Shown here: positions 47,671 through 57,671 of the stretch, in pieces
Numbering within the stretch: position 1 is the stretch's first letter
How the letters are laid out: each line of letters opens with the position of its first letter
Assembly: GCA_027605045.1 (NCBI GenBank)
Contig: JAQFWX010000002.1
Location: 1,302,001-1,366,000, forward strand
DNA from: Phallus indusiatus
Taxonomy: Eukaryota; Basidiomycota; Agaricomycetes; Phallales; Phallaceae
Length of the DNA stretch: 64,000 bases
Reading direction: 5' to 3'
The notes under the pieces: generated by a model
The model's input: the letters and a program-made list of their open reading frames with translations, nothing else
Database searches by the model: none
Told to the model about the DNA's origin: nothing
Position numbers and translations under genes: made by a program

Positions 47671-49116
47671 ATTCGTTGCAAAAGGGTCACATTGACACAA
47701 GGTAGACGGGCGACTTTATATATCCGCTCCCAGTCTTCTCAGTAGCACACGATTAATTATCCGGCCCTCGCGGCACTCTCCGAGGAATAAGGGCCGAAAC
47801 CCGATCAGTATCACACAGTTAAATGCCGAACGACCGTTGACCAATCAAAGCAGTGAAAATCGTCTATCCGTGACTCAATGAGAAAATCTATCGGAAACAG
47901 TCAACAATCTTACATCAGAAAAATTGCGTAAGACCCGCACTCGACGCATGCGGGTTTCTGTCAGCTTCTGTCAATGTCATCCTGTCAACTCCAAGTAACT
48001 CCATAGCGTTCCATGGCTCGGCTTCAATTCCTACAGTGGATATTGACGAATACGCGACGTCAGAATCCACATATGTCGATAACGCTAGCATCGAGCTCAG
48101 CCGGACGTTGTTGGATTCGTTGGACTCGAACTCGACAAGTCCGCATGGCCCGAAATAAACCAAAGGTTCCGAACGAGATCCGATTTCTTTAGCGACTTGC
48201 GGAGCCAGGTAAGCAGTGCTTTCACGATGAGATATCGCTGTTATCACCTTTCGGAGTTGATGTAGAGCGATTACAGTTTTGGTAATAAAATGAACATTTA
48301 ATATCGAGGGTATATTAAATGTCAAAATAGACCGTTTCGGTGCCGTTTCGCTGTCCGTTTTCATTTTCAAAATTTCACCGAGCTGACTAATGGTGGCCGG
48401 GTAGTGAAACGAACAGCAAAGCTAACAGTGTCGTTTTGCTCTTTACTTTTCGCCGTTTCATCCCCTGTAGTTGCATCCACTTGCATGAGTCATTATACAA
48501 TTGATAATCATACTATACCTCCGCCGAGAAAAGCAAGTAGGGCCTCATTAGTTCTCGGGTTCTGCAAAATAATGAAAGCCTCCAATAGGTGCTTTTTATC
48601 CTTGAAATGATTTACTGGTTCGTATCAGAGTCAGTGAGCAACTTGAAGGAAGAGTCGGAAATTAATACTGCGTCGCCTATGATGGCGAACATCATAATTT
48701 CCGGCGGTTAGATTTCACCGTTTAATACTTTAAATCTTGACTATAAATTGTGGTATTGTGTGAGTTTTAGAGTTCTGACTGTTCTCAAGTCTTACCAGTC
48801 AGTGCGGTCCGCGTGGTTTCAAGTTTGCTCACGGTGAGCGAATCGGCGCTAATTTTACTTAGCAAGGCAGATTATGTGAGTTCTTTGAGTTCGGCAAATC
48901 GGCAAACTAAAACACCCGCCGAAGCGTGCAGTGTCTGTTTTGACCCTCAAGCTCCTTTTCCAGTCACTAGCACACCTAGGGCCCTATTCATTTTATTGCT
49001 TATCCTGGATACTTTATCAGCTAAACAATAGCTCAATCGATTGCAAGCCTTGCATTTGTCGTAGTCGAAAGTGAAAAAGAAGTCTGAGACAAGAACAAAG
49101 CAAACAGCAATTGCCA
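47671..49116. other. Intergenic region
   Basis: Divergent region between the MFS gene (-) and the MYND gene (+), so both promoters lie here. A minus-strand frame at 47915-48364 is listed separately. No repeat was seen. Confidence 0.4.
47915..48364 (-). CDS. Possible uncharacterised ORF
   Basis: An uninterrupted 149-codon frame from ATG 48364 to 47915 reads MKTDSETAPKRSILTFNIPS, then ITKTVIALHQLRKVITAISH and so on. It has no recognised domain, signal peptide or intron, unlike its intron-rich neighbours. It may be a real single-exon gene, a remnant or chance. Confidence 0.25.
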   Translation of the reverse strand: MKTDSETAPKRSILTFNIPSILNVHFITKTVIALHQLRKVITAISHRESTAYLAPQVAKEIGSRSEPLVYFGPCGLVEFESNESNNVRLSSMLALSTYVDSDVAYSSISTVGIEAEPWNAMELLGVDRMTLTEADRNPHASSAGLTQFF

Positions 49117-49859
49117 ATGACTAGCTCTCGAAAAAACCGGTATACTCTGGACCTCGACGACGTCATTGTTTTCCCAGATATCGGTCATGTACCAGTTCTT
49201 CCTCCCAAGGAAGGTGAAAGTTGGTACGTTATCACGGAGGTATGCGACAATCAATTATCACGCTATCTGAACAGAACAAAGAACCTTGACTAAGCACTAT
49301 GCTTCTAGATTGTCGAGGACAGATCATTAATGCGCCCAGTTTACAAAGTGGAAGACAAAATACCTGGAAATTATTGGATGGTAGCATTCTATACGGATAA
49401 TCCTGCTGAAGATGCGAAGGGCTGCTATCCCGGCGCTCTTTTGTGCATCAGGAACGGACAGCCGCGCCAATTCTTAGATGGTCAGGTTGGATATAGAATT
49501 GAAAACTCATCGGATGCTCTGGTATCATAATCGCAAATAATTTTTTAGCTGTTTTCTCTGACTCAATTTTAGGTTCTGCCATGCTCAATGAAAGAACTGC
49601 GACAACTTAACACTGAACTACTGGACCGCTCGTCCGCTGGGCGTTTGTCAATGTGTACAAAGTGCAATACTCGTTCAAAACACGGGTGCTCGAAATGCAA
49701 GACGCGTTACTGTTCAAAGGTATGCGTATAAATATGTTGGATGACTGCATTTTTTTAACCATGTCCCAGGAATGTCAGAAAGCTGATTGGACAAAGCATA
49801 AGTATAATTGTGCTGTATTGAAAACGTTACACGAGTGGAATCGCACCGACTGGGGCTGA
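49117..49859 (+). CDS. MYND zinc-finger protein
   Basis: Small protein with a C-terminal MYND finger, a two-zinc module that usually binds proline-rich peptides. The start is ATG 49117; the open frame six bases upstream begins with TTG. Exon 1 ends WYVITE at a GTATGC donor. Exon 2 (from about 49311) reads DKIPGNYWMVAFYTDNPAED and GCYPGALLCIRNGQPRQFLD. Exon 3 reads VLPCSMKELRQLNTELLDRS and opens the finger. The MYND ligands fit C-x2-C-x7-C-x2-C-x4-C-x3-C-x7-H-x3-C exactly: CTKC, CSKCKTRYC, then after the last intron ECQKADWTKHKYNC. The end is LHEWNRTDWG, TGA 49859. The N-terminal ~150 residues are not recognised. Fungal genomes hold many such small MYND proteins; partner unknown. Confidence 0.85.
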
Positions 49860-50160
49860 TGATTGAGATGTGAAACAACGGTCTGTCAACTCGACTGAGA
49901 CCGAAATATTTGATTTCTTAAATACAACACATTTGCTCTTCGTCACGGTCGTCGCAGTTGCAGTTGTAATACTACTGAAGAACCTCGCGAATTCTGTAAT
50001 TCCAATTAAGTTTCTATCTGTGAAATTTCTTCCCGCGTACTAGTTCATGGTTTGACACTCCGCGGCGGTCTAACTGATTGCAGACATAAAATAATTAAAA
50101 ACAATATAGACGAGACGCGTTAATTAGCGAGCCAATCACATCTATTGCGTTCACTGTACA

Positions 50161-50465
50161 ATGTCTCTATCAAGCGGTATTGAGCGAGAATTGGAATTGT
50201 ATTACAAGCATGATAACTCTGGTTTTGAACGCGTTATACAGCCTGAGGTATATATAAGGATTTTAATTACGTGTCATGTACTTTTGGAGGAATATGGGGG
50301 TTCGAGAGACCCTTCGATTGCTGGAATAAACTATCGTTCCATCTTCTTCACGAATATCATCATTTCCGTGCAGGGGCCCTGGAGATTCCGCGATCTTTTG
50401 GCGGCTTTGTCGATACACTTCGTTTGACAAGTCACGAAACGCGTCCTTTTACGCGAAAAACCTGA
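50161..50465 (+). pseudogene. Truncated-looking unknown gene
   Basis: From ATG 50161 the sequence reads MSLSSGIERELELYYKHDNS then GFERVIQPE, ending at a GTATAT donor. Downstream, in another frame, FDCWNKLSFHLLHEYHHFRA followed by GALEIPRSFGGFVDTLRLTS looks clearly protein-like up to TGA 50465. The two parts do not join in phase with the acceptors I can see. The gene may be broken, or my splice choice may be wrong. I do not recognise the family. It lies just outside the left arm of the inverted duplication. Confidence 0.35.
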
Positions 50466-50676
50466 GGTGCCCGTTTTCGGTCGTATACCGTGACGGCGTG
50501 CGCTATTGAATGTCGAAGATGTCGATCTATCTCGGTGCGATTGAGTTCGCATCCTGGAACGGAGCAACATTAACGCCCGTGTTGTTGCAGGCTTGAAGAA
50601 CCAAACTTCAAAGGCAACCGCGATCGATTTTCCTTCTGATAGGAAAAAAGTTGTTAATACATTCAGCTCTGATTCA

Positions 50677-50910
50677 TCACGAAATAAATGTCTTTACAAC
50701 TCGGGTTTCCGTGGAGGCTTGGTTGTTGGGGAAGTAACTGACATGTATCTGCCGTCCCCCTGACAGTAAACGCGAAGAGCTTTCGCGGGAACCAAAATTG
50801 GATGACGAGACGTATTCAGATGAAAAGGCCTTTGGATTAGATATAGTGCTCCCAATTTGTTGGAAGGTGGTTGGGATTGTGTGGTTCTGAATGGCCCGGG
50901 TTCCAGACAT
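50677..50910 (-). CDS. Small ORF in left arm of inverted duplication
   Basis: From ATG 50910, 77 codons: MSGTRAIQNHTIPTTFQQIG then SRESSSRLLSGGRQIHVSYF. It is Ser-rich with no recognised domain. The right-arm copy at 51460 differs at 8 of about the first 73 residues. The frame leaves the shared sequence at about 50688 and stops shortly after. Beyond it on the same strand lies a short Cys/His-containing stretch (CSVPGCELNRTEIDRHLRHS), which could be a later exon but could not be joined. Confidence 0.4.
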   Translation of the reverse strand: MSGTRAIQNHTIPTTFQQIGSTISNPKAFSSEYVSSSNFGSRESSSRLLSGGRQIHVSYFPNNQASTETRVVKTFIS

Positions 50911-51050
50911 AACGCTCCTTAGTCAGACAAACAAGTTATAAGACGGCTGGTTAATCAAGGGGAAATATGACGCGTCTTACGAGGAATGAGTAAATGACTC
51001 GTAACTGGAGAACTTGGGGATAGTGAAATTACGGGTAAACGAATAGAAGC
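50688..51050 (-). repeat. Inverted duplication, left arm
   Basis: The reverse complement of 50688-51050 matches 51328-51682 along its whole length with scattered substitutions and a few small indels. It covers a small ORF and about 140 bp of its upstream sequence. The arms are separated by a unique spacer of about 277 bp (51051-51327). Confidence 0.9.
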
Positions 51051-51327
51051 AGATGTCGCTGAGAGGCGGGTTGTGGATGCTTTGCACGCAACGACGTGGG
51101 AGTAGAGGGAAGAATGGTTAGAGTGTTTTCCCATCGTCGAAAAGCTGATAAAACTTGCAACTTGGACGCGACGTTGTGGACCAGGACGACCATCTTGTCC
51201 AAAATCGAGGCGCGTTGGACAGACACGTGACCGTCACATATGCTAACGCAATGTGCTCGTGCCCTCGCGTGCCAAACCAGTGCGAAGTTCATCTTCACCT
51301 CTGTCCTCGCATATACGAACATTCAAT

Positions 51328-51682
51328 GCTTCTATTCGTTTACCAGTAATTTCACTATCCCAAGTTCTCCGGTTACGAGTCATTTACTTATAAGACGCAT
51401 CGTATTCCTCCTTGATTAACCAAGCGTCATATAACTTGCTTGTCTAATTAAGGAGCATTATGTCTGGCACCCGAGCCATTCAGAACCACACAATCCCAAC
51501 CACCTTCCAACAAATTGGGAGTAATATATCTCACCCAAAGGCCTTTTCATCTGAACACGTCCCGTCATCCAATTTTGGTTCCCGCGAAAGCTCTTCGCGT
51601 TTACTGTCAGGGGGACGGCAGATACATGTTAGTTACTTCCCCAATAAGCAAGCCTCCAGGGAAGCCCGAGCTGTAAAAACAT
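51328..51682 (+). repeat. Inverted duplication, right arm
   Basis: Partner of the left arm at 50688-51050. Matching starts at GCTTCTATTCGTTTACC (51328) and ends near 51682, inside the small ORF. No target-site duplication or transposase was seen. Confidence 0.9.
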
Positions 51683-51807
51683 GCATTCTGGTATCAGTGA
51701 CGCAAAAAGAGGAAACTGCATGCCTCGGGCTTGTTCTTGAAGAACCTTGCGCCGACGACACAGACACATGCGAAAGTCTCGAGTATGCGACCTATCTCTA
51801 TCCCTAA
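51460..51807 (+). CDS. Small ORF in right arm of inverted duplication
   Basis: From ATG 51460, 115 codons: MSGTRAIQNHTIPTTFQQIG, then IHVSYFPNKQASREARAVKT, then beyond the repeat edge (about 51682) a unique tail VTQKEETACLGLVLEEPCAD. It is divergently oriented to the left copy, with 549 bp between the start codons, most of it duplicated upstream sequence. Open frame conserved in both copies, but function unknown. Confidence 0.4.
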   Translation: MSGTRAIQNHTIPTTFQQIGSNISHPKAFSSEHVPSSNFGSRESSSRLLSGGRQIHVSYFPNKQASREARAVKTCILVSVTQKEETACLGLVLEEPCADDTDTCESLEYATYLYP

Positions 51808-52986
51808 TGAAATGGCTCAACTAACGAGGGACTTTGCGCTAGTCACGATTCCCAGCTCCTCAAGCGAAGTCATGTTGACGAAGCTGCTGCAGCTCGAGAG
51901 AGGTAAGCCCCGGGTGAGATCAGGAGAACTTGGGGACTGGAAAGCGAGGGGGATGAGTTGATGTCTGGAGTGAGCTTAGAGCCCGAGCTTATATAGGGTG
52001 AGGAAGATCGATCACGTCCATATATTGGACAATGTACGCATATATTTTGACCGAATCACTGCCCGGAGAGGCAAGGCTACTGGACCTTTCCAAAGCCGGA
52101 CACAGGAAAACAACAAGGACGATCGTGGCGATCGGAGTGAGTCCTGTGTTTATGAGGTAAATAATAACAACTTTCACAAAGATGTCTCTGTTGCTGTTGA
52201 CGAAGACAAGCAATTAATTATTCGTCTGATCACATTACTGAGGTACTCACTGCAATACACCACGCGCAAATATACCGGCGGTTGAAAACCGTTGAATAAC
52301 AACAGTAAATTCAAATCCGCGGGTATTTTTATAAAAGTCCCCTCCGGAAGGGTTATGGTCCACTGTAGCCCTCATTCTCATTAAATCAGGTGGTCCAGCC
52401 TGGATCTTGGCTGCTTGAAGTACCAGTGTTAATAGGGAAAACTTTTGATCGGAACTGTCTTATTTTCCGCAATAATTTTCGCGCCACTTTTGAAATAAAC
52501 GAGTTTTGCGAGAAGCGTTGCCACACATTTTACCCGGATGGCCACCATACTTGCAAATATCAAGATAACAAAATCTCCAAACTAGTGCTTTAGCTTGGGG
52601 GCCAAACCATAAACATCTTCGGACCAAAAAGCGGCTGAAAAAGCCTCTGCCAAGCTGTAATAGTGTACCTGCGTTTTGAGCTTCAATGAACAATGTAGGA
52701 ATGAATCAAATGTCAAGTCTCTTTGTCATGACAACAACAGGCTGCCAAAAATCGTCAATAGGATAAAATATTTCGTCGTGCACTTCGGACAAAGTTGTGA
52801 CAAGTTTATTGTAATTCGTAGGACTTGATTGTTAGATCACACTGGACAATATTGCACATACCAGCGTAGGGTCAATGGTCACTCTAAGTTTTCGTCACTA
52901 ACCTTGCAAGGTGACCTTTGAAATTGACACCTGGAACAAACGATCATGGCCAAATTAGCAAAAGTGTACTAATAGTGATGTGGATC

Positions 52987-53950
52987 TTATACAACGGTAA
53001 CAGCGACAAGAAAATGCTCACAGTCCTTCCACGCATTTTTCGTTTTGTAAATGTTTCTTCTCTGAACTTCTTCTCCTAACACGTAATAAATCAGCTTTTC
53101 GGGAGGCACACCCGGGCCTGGCAAAGTTGCAGCATTCTGAGTCGAATGAAAACAAGTGGAGAAGAGGAAAATCTGGTGATGTTTCTCTTCTTTGAGGGTT
53201 TCCACTCAGGTAGCTCATCATTTGTCACATATCTTAGTTTTCCTGGACTTGCGTCACCATTGAACATCAACGAAGAAAGAACGGATATCATTTTGCAAGC
53301 CCTAGTACGTGTTCTGACGAGCTTGCGTAACACACCGTCGGAGTTTGAATCTGTTTGCTGCGGCTTCGTGCGTGAATCAGGGATTCTCTTTGAAGCTTTT
53401 TTCTTACGAGCTTGAATTCTCTATTATGATCTCAAGTTCTCATAATTTCTCAGGGTGATAGTAACCAAGTATCCCACTTGAAAGAGGAGACGACTTCGGA
53501 CAGCAATCGCAGTTCTTGAGTTACCTTATCGACAAACTTTTCGGGCTTTGTGGAAGCCAACTTTTGTGCCAAAGATTCTTCGATATCTGCTCGGTAAGCT
53601 CGGATAGCGTCGCCTCGATTTCATCTCAAATTGGTGCTTCGAATCCTTGGAAGTGAAGTAATCCATTCGGGGGGTGTACATAGGTGTTATCTACTTGCTC
53701 AATCTTCACTTGCAACTTACATAAAAGAAGCCATGATGTGACGGACACGGGAATGATGAGTATCATTCATCCAAACCGGCACAATAAGAACATATGAGCA
53801 AGGTCTTCAGCTTCTTTCCGATGTATCTGACAGCGTGTCCGACTCAAGTCCGACTCAGAGTCAGCGCTAAGCACAAGGTTGGCGGCACCAATACTCCATC
53901 AAGAAGATCCTGGCCTCAACGGACTCAGACACGTACATAGCTTGATCGAT
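52987..53950 (-). pseudogene. Coding-like pieces of an unknown gene
   Basis: Minus-strand pieces read like protein: from about 53950, MYVSESVEARIFLMEYWCRQ; then AIRAYRADIEESLAQKLAST followed by KPEKFVDKVTQELRLLSEVV (about 53.6-53.45 kb); LRKLVRTRTRACKMISVLSS (about 53.3 kb); GKLRYVTNDELPEWKPSKKR; and NAATLPGPGVPPEKLIYYVL then GEEVQRRNIYKTKNAWKDCE, stopping at 52987. Splice sites to join them in one frame are not all apparent, and one piece ends in a stop at about 53.45 kb. This is either a multi-exon gene that I cannot resolve or a decayed one. No family recognised. Confidence 0.35.
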
Positions 53951-54269
53951 GGATCAAGCCTTATACATTGTTAATTTATACTGATCACGAGTCCTTATAA
54001 CTTCAAAAAGCAAGAATTACGATCTGACCCTCATTTCCTGAGAAGTTGGCTCCCTTCGGCAATCTTACCGCATCATTACATGTGTGAAATCGGCGAAGGT
54101 ATGTAAGAGTATGCAAGTCTGTACTCATCAAGATACCCCACGATAAATTGGAAATGCTTGTCTAGCCGTGATGCATAGGCACGCAACGATTTTATTGATG
54201 ACAACTCTGGTTTCCGGTTTGCATGGGATTATGAGATACTTAAATGAAGTACCCCATCCGGTGGTGAGA

Positions 54270-54296
54270 CCCGAACCCGAACCCGAACCCGAACCC
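54270..54296 (+). repeat. CCCGAA hexamer repeat
   Basis: CCCGAA is repeated four times (plus CCC) about 85 bp upstream of the hydrolase start at 54380. In one frame it would read EPEPEPEP, but no supported gene covers it. Probably a short microsatellite in the promoter or leader. Confidence 0.8.
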
Positions 54297-54379
54297 CAAA
54301 CTACATTCAATTTTCGTGCGGTGGCGTTTTCCTCATTCACGACCTTTTTAGATCCTGACTACTCTATCACCTTATTTCA

Positions 54380-55419
54380 ATGGAGGCCTTGGCTAGAATT
54401 ACTGAAAAAGAAGATGTCATGGCTACTGTGGAACCCAGTATGGTTTTCTATCCCGTATATGGTTGCGAACTGATCGTAAGCTAAATAAATGCAGCTAGAA
54501 AAATTTTTGAGCCGTTGCTGTTGGCGAAACGAAACGAAATAAATCGAACACCCAAGAAAACCTTTGCGTATGGACCTCACTATTTGCAACAGGTTCGTTG
54601 GAAAACTTGCTTCCGTGTGTTTGTTTCCTTCTTAAGGCTCTGACGATCTTCAGCTTGATATCTACTATCCGCCTGCTGATGTTAGGCGCGCCCCTATCAT
54701 GTTTTTCGTACACGGAGGAGGCTTTGTTAGCGGAAGCAAAAATCATCTCGATCATATTGGTGCTTTTTACGCCAAACGCGGAATTTTGACTGTCATTATC
54801 GACTATCGATTAGCACCAGACACTCAATATCCAGGTGGTTCGGAGGACATTCGGGATGCCGTTACTTTCGTCCTATCGTTACCCGATAAAGAATTACCCA
54901 AGGACAGGTTCAATAAAAACGAGATTTATATTCAAGGTCAATCTGCAGGCGGTGCCCATGTTTTGAATTTCTTCCTAGAGGAGAAAGTACAAACGGGGAA
55001 AGACAGGATACACGTAGCAGGCGCGATTATTATGGCCGCGGCATATGAGGGTGGAAGTTTTTTTCCTGCGTATTTTGGGTCAGATCCAGTCAAGGCCGAT
55101 GCGAGAACCCCTCTCGCACTATTGAAAGCAGCGAGAAAGGTTGGTTTCGCTTAATCTAATTCCGAATTACCACCGTTGATGTCCTTTTCAATAGCCCGAG
55201 GCCCTCCTCCCCGGAAGGATATTGTTATTACGCGGCGAGCACGAACCAACCCCCCTTGTCAACTGGGATTCCAACTTTCGCAAAGAGTTGCGAAAAAGGG
55301 ATATCGATTTTCACTGGAAAGTCATGAAGGGTCACAATCATGTTAGTCCTGAGTGTGCTTTGTCAAGCGGCGAAGGAGAAGAGTTTGGACAGTTTATTGC
55401 CGATTTTATCAAAAGCTGA
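54380..55419 (+). CDS. HSL-type alpha/beta hydrolase (copy A)
   Basis: Cytosolic-looking serine esterase/lipase of the hormone-sensitive-lipase-like (alpha/beta-hydrolase 3) type. Start ATG 54380: MEALARITEKEDVMATVEP, an intron of about 65 bp, then TRKIFEPLLLAKRNEINRTP and FAYGPHYLQQ. After a further intron: DDLQLDIYYPPADVRRAPIM, the oxyanion-hole motif FFVHGGGFVSGSKNH, GILTVIIDYRLAPDTQYPGG and SEDIRDA. The nucleophile elbow is GQSAGGAH; the acid is likely in LLRGEHEPTP; the His is in KGHNHVSPECALSSGEGEE. The end is FGQFIADFIKS, TGA 55419. Full family length, about 300 residues, no signal peptide. Closely related in plan to the gene at 59623, with a UDP-glycosyltransferase between them; its stop is about 130 bp from that gene's stop. 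Confidence 0.88.
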
Positions 55420-55550
55420 TATTTACAAGCCAAGATTGACACATATATTTTGTATATATGCGAGTTTGCAAGGGCGAAATACAACTTCAACCATTTAATA
55501 AAATATTTATATAGCATAAACGTCTCTTTTTGGACAAAAATGATAAATAT

Positions 55551-57671
55551 TCAACAAAAGTTCTCTCTTGAGAATCTGCGTAATTCAGATAAAGCTTCCC
55601 CGTTTTCTTGCCACGTCTCCTTCAACCTCCTGCCCAACTCTTGAGCAATTTTCCTTTTGACTGCACCATCCTCTCCAAATGCGTCCTTCAGGACTTGTCG
55701 GAACTCACAGTCGATGGCTGTCTTCGTACCCGTCGGTTGATGACCCCGATACAAAGGTTTTAAACTTTGTCGATTTTGAACTTCGAGGAGCTGATAGGCG
55801 ACTTTCAAGTTTAACGTCAAGTTCATACAGTTAAATGGTTGGTCGGATTGAAGCGGCCATACGATCCTGATGTAGAATACAAAGTGATATTAGTCCTGCG
55901 ATGAAACAAGTGATTTCAGGATAAAAAACGTCCTCGTACATTGGTACACCTGAGACGAGTGCTTCAGTAAGACTTCCGTGACCTCCATGCGTGAAGAATA
56001 TTCCCGTGGCCTAATAATTAATAAGATACATAAAACATCGCAGCCCAAATTAGAGGCACAAACAGGATGTTTCAATATCGTGTGCTGTGGTGCCCACTTG
56101 ACAACCACGGCTAAATCTGATGAATTCAGCCTAATTTGAAGATCTTTCGGAAGTCGATTCTCATATGTATCGCCATGTGGCATCGCAAATACCTGACAAA
56201 AACGTAAGCGGAAGACGATGGTAATATTCTCATAAATTTGTTAGCTTACCAATGGTATTTTCATGTCTAGGATGATGTCGATTAACAGCCACGGTGTCTC
56301 CCCGCTGGGAAATTCTACGGTCCCGAAAGACATCTAATGAATGAATCAATAAATTTAGGAAAATCTCTCGATGAAATGACAAAAAAATCAAACCGACGTA
56401 AACGAGAGAGTGTTTCCCATGGCTGCGATATATATTATCCACGAAATCTATTACTCCTCGTCCTCTTGTATATTCTTCGTGATCTGTTGCTGCTTGATCT
56501 GGAATCATGCAAGGACCGAAGGCATAACATGACTTTCCGAGGTCCTTAAACCATTGCCTGTATGCTTTGAGACTCCCTTCTTCAAGAATGGACGAATTGG
56601 CCAGGATTGCACCATCGCAATTTCTAACAAATCTGCAAAGAAACTCTCAATTCAAGACAAGAAGACTTAAAGTTTGGTCGAAACATTACGTTGACATTTT
56701 TCTGGCCAAATCGACCCACCGATCTCGGCATCCAGGCTTTCCGGGAAGAAATCAATATTATCGCCCGGGCTGAACCAAAAAGAACAACATCGCTCACAGT
56801 ATCAAGATCTCCGTTAAATTCATATCCATATGCCGTTGGAAGACCTGCTATGTTCCTTGTTGTGTCGTTGGCACTGAGAAGAATCTACCTCAAACATTAT
56901 AAACATGTCGCTTCGCTTCAAGTCGAAAAGCGTACTGACCTCAACTGTTGCAGCTCGGATGGGAATATTCTTTTTCTTTGCCAGTGCTTCGGCGTCTTCT
57001 TCCAAATTACCAAACCCTCCATATTCTGGAGGTGCAGAAATGCTCAATCCAGCAGCAAGACCGGTAGGGCTCCAGCATAATACCTTGAGCTTCTTCGCGC
57101 TGAGAAAACTTGCTCCAAGACTTCCCAAACTTGTCTGGTTTAAAATTTTAAAGAATTGTCAAGTCGGTTCTGATAAAGACACACATCTACAACACATAAG
57201 CTCGGCTTTTGGGCGCTGGGATACGTTAGGCCAGTACAAGATACGATAGGTTCGCATGACAACAATCGGTCCATAAGAACAGGGTACATCTTCATGAGAA
57301 GCTCCCAGCATTGCATTTCAAGTCCATCAAAGTTGGACAATTGAACCGCTCTGGATGTACTCGATTAAATAAAATATAGATATTGAAATTGTTCCTAATT
57401 ACCTTATATGCTCTTGAAGAGCTCTGTTTTCTTCATCAAAATACCTTGCGATTTCTTTATCCAGTTTGTCTTTGAATCGCCCGATGACAGGTACTGTAAT
57501 TAAAATATCGGGCCTCTCTTGAACGAGTTTAGATAATACTGGTGCAGCTGGTCGGATATGTCCTACGATTTTGGGTAAGTTAGCATAAAATCCTACGAAC
57601 TGCGAGAGTTGTTTACCCCAGGCTGGCAAGCAGAAAAACACAAAATGATGTTTGAAAGTTCGTGAGGGCAT
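55551..57671 (-). CDS. UDP-glycosyltransferase (GT1 family)
   Basis: GT-B fold enzyme that transfers a sugar from a UDP-sugar to a small acceptor. Start ATG 57671: MPSRTFKHHFVFFCLPAW, then an intron whose removal restores GHIRPAAPVLSKLVQERPDI; this H in W-G-H is the expected catalytic His. Middle exons carry SLGASFLSAKKLKVLCWSPT then GLAAGLSISAPPEYGG, RNCDGAILANSSILEEGSLK and MSFGTVEFPSGETPWLLIDI. The C-terminal UDP-binding region reads VVVKWAPQHTILKHP, then GIFFTHGGHGSLTEALVSGV followed by PMYEDVFYPE, the family W-x-P-Q...HGG..S..E signature in its fungal form. The last exon ends LRRFSRENFC at 55551. About eight exons. Acceptor unknown; two related hydrolases flank it, which suggests processing of related small molecules. 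Confidence 0.88.

Larger units (their letters stand above)
49860..54379. other. Disturbed region of about 4.5 kb
   Basis: No complete recognisable gene. It contains a truncated-looking ORF (50161-50465), an inverted duplication with one small ORF per arm (50688-51682), and minus-strand coding-like pieces at 53.0-53.95 kb, each listed separately. The stretches 51.96-52.98 kb and 53.96-54.26 kb show only short open frames without features. Confidence 0.5.

Noticed and set aside
51051..51327. Gene or transposase in the spacer of the inverted duplication
   Set aside because: Only short overlapping frames on both strands; no catalytic motif or terminal repeat apart from the arms themselves.
54270..54296. 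Telomere-like repeat
   Set aside because: The unit is CCCGAA, not the fungal CCCTAA, and only four copies are present.
54128..54340. Minus-strand ORF with a Gly-Ser repeat
   Set aside because: The repeat is the complement of the CCCGAA microsatellite; nothing else supports a gene.
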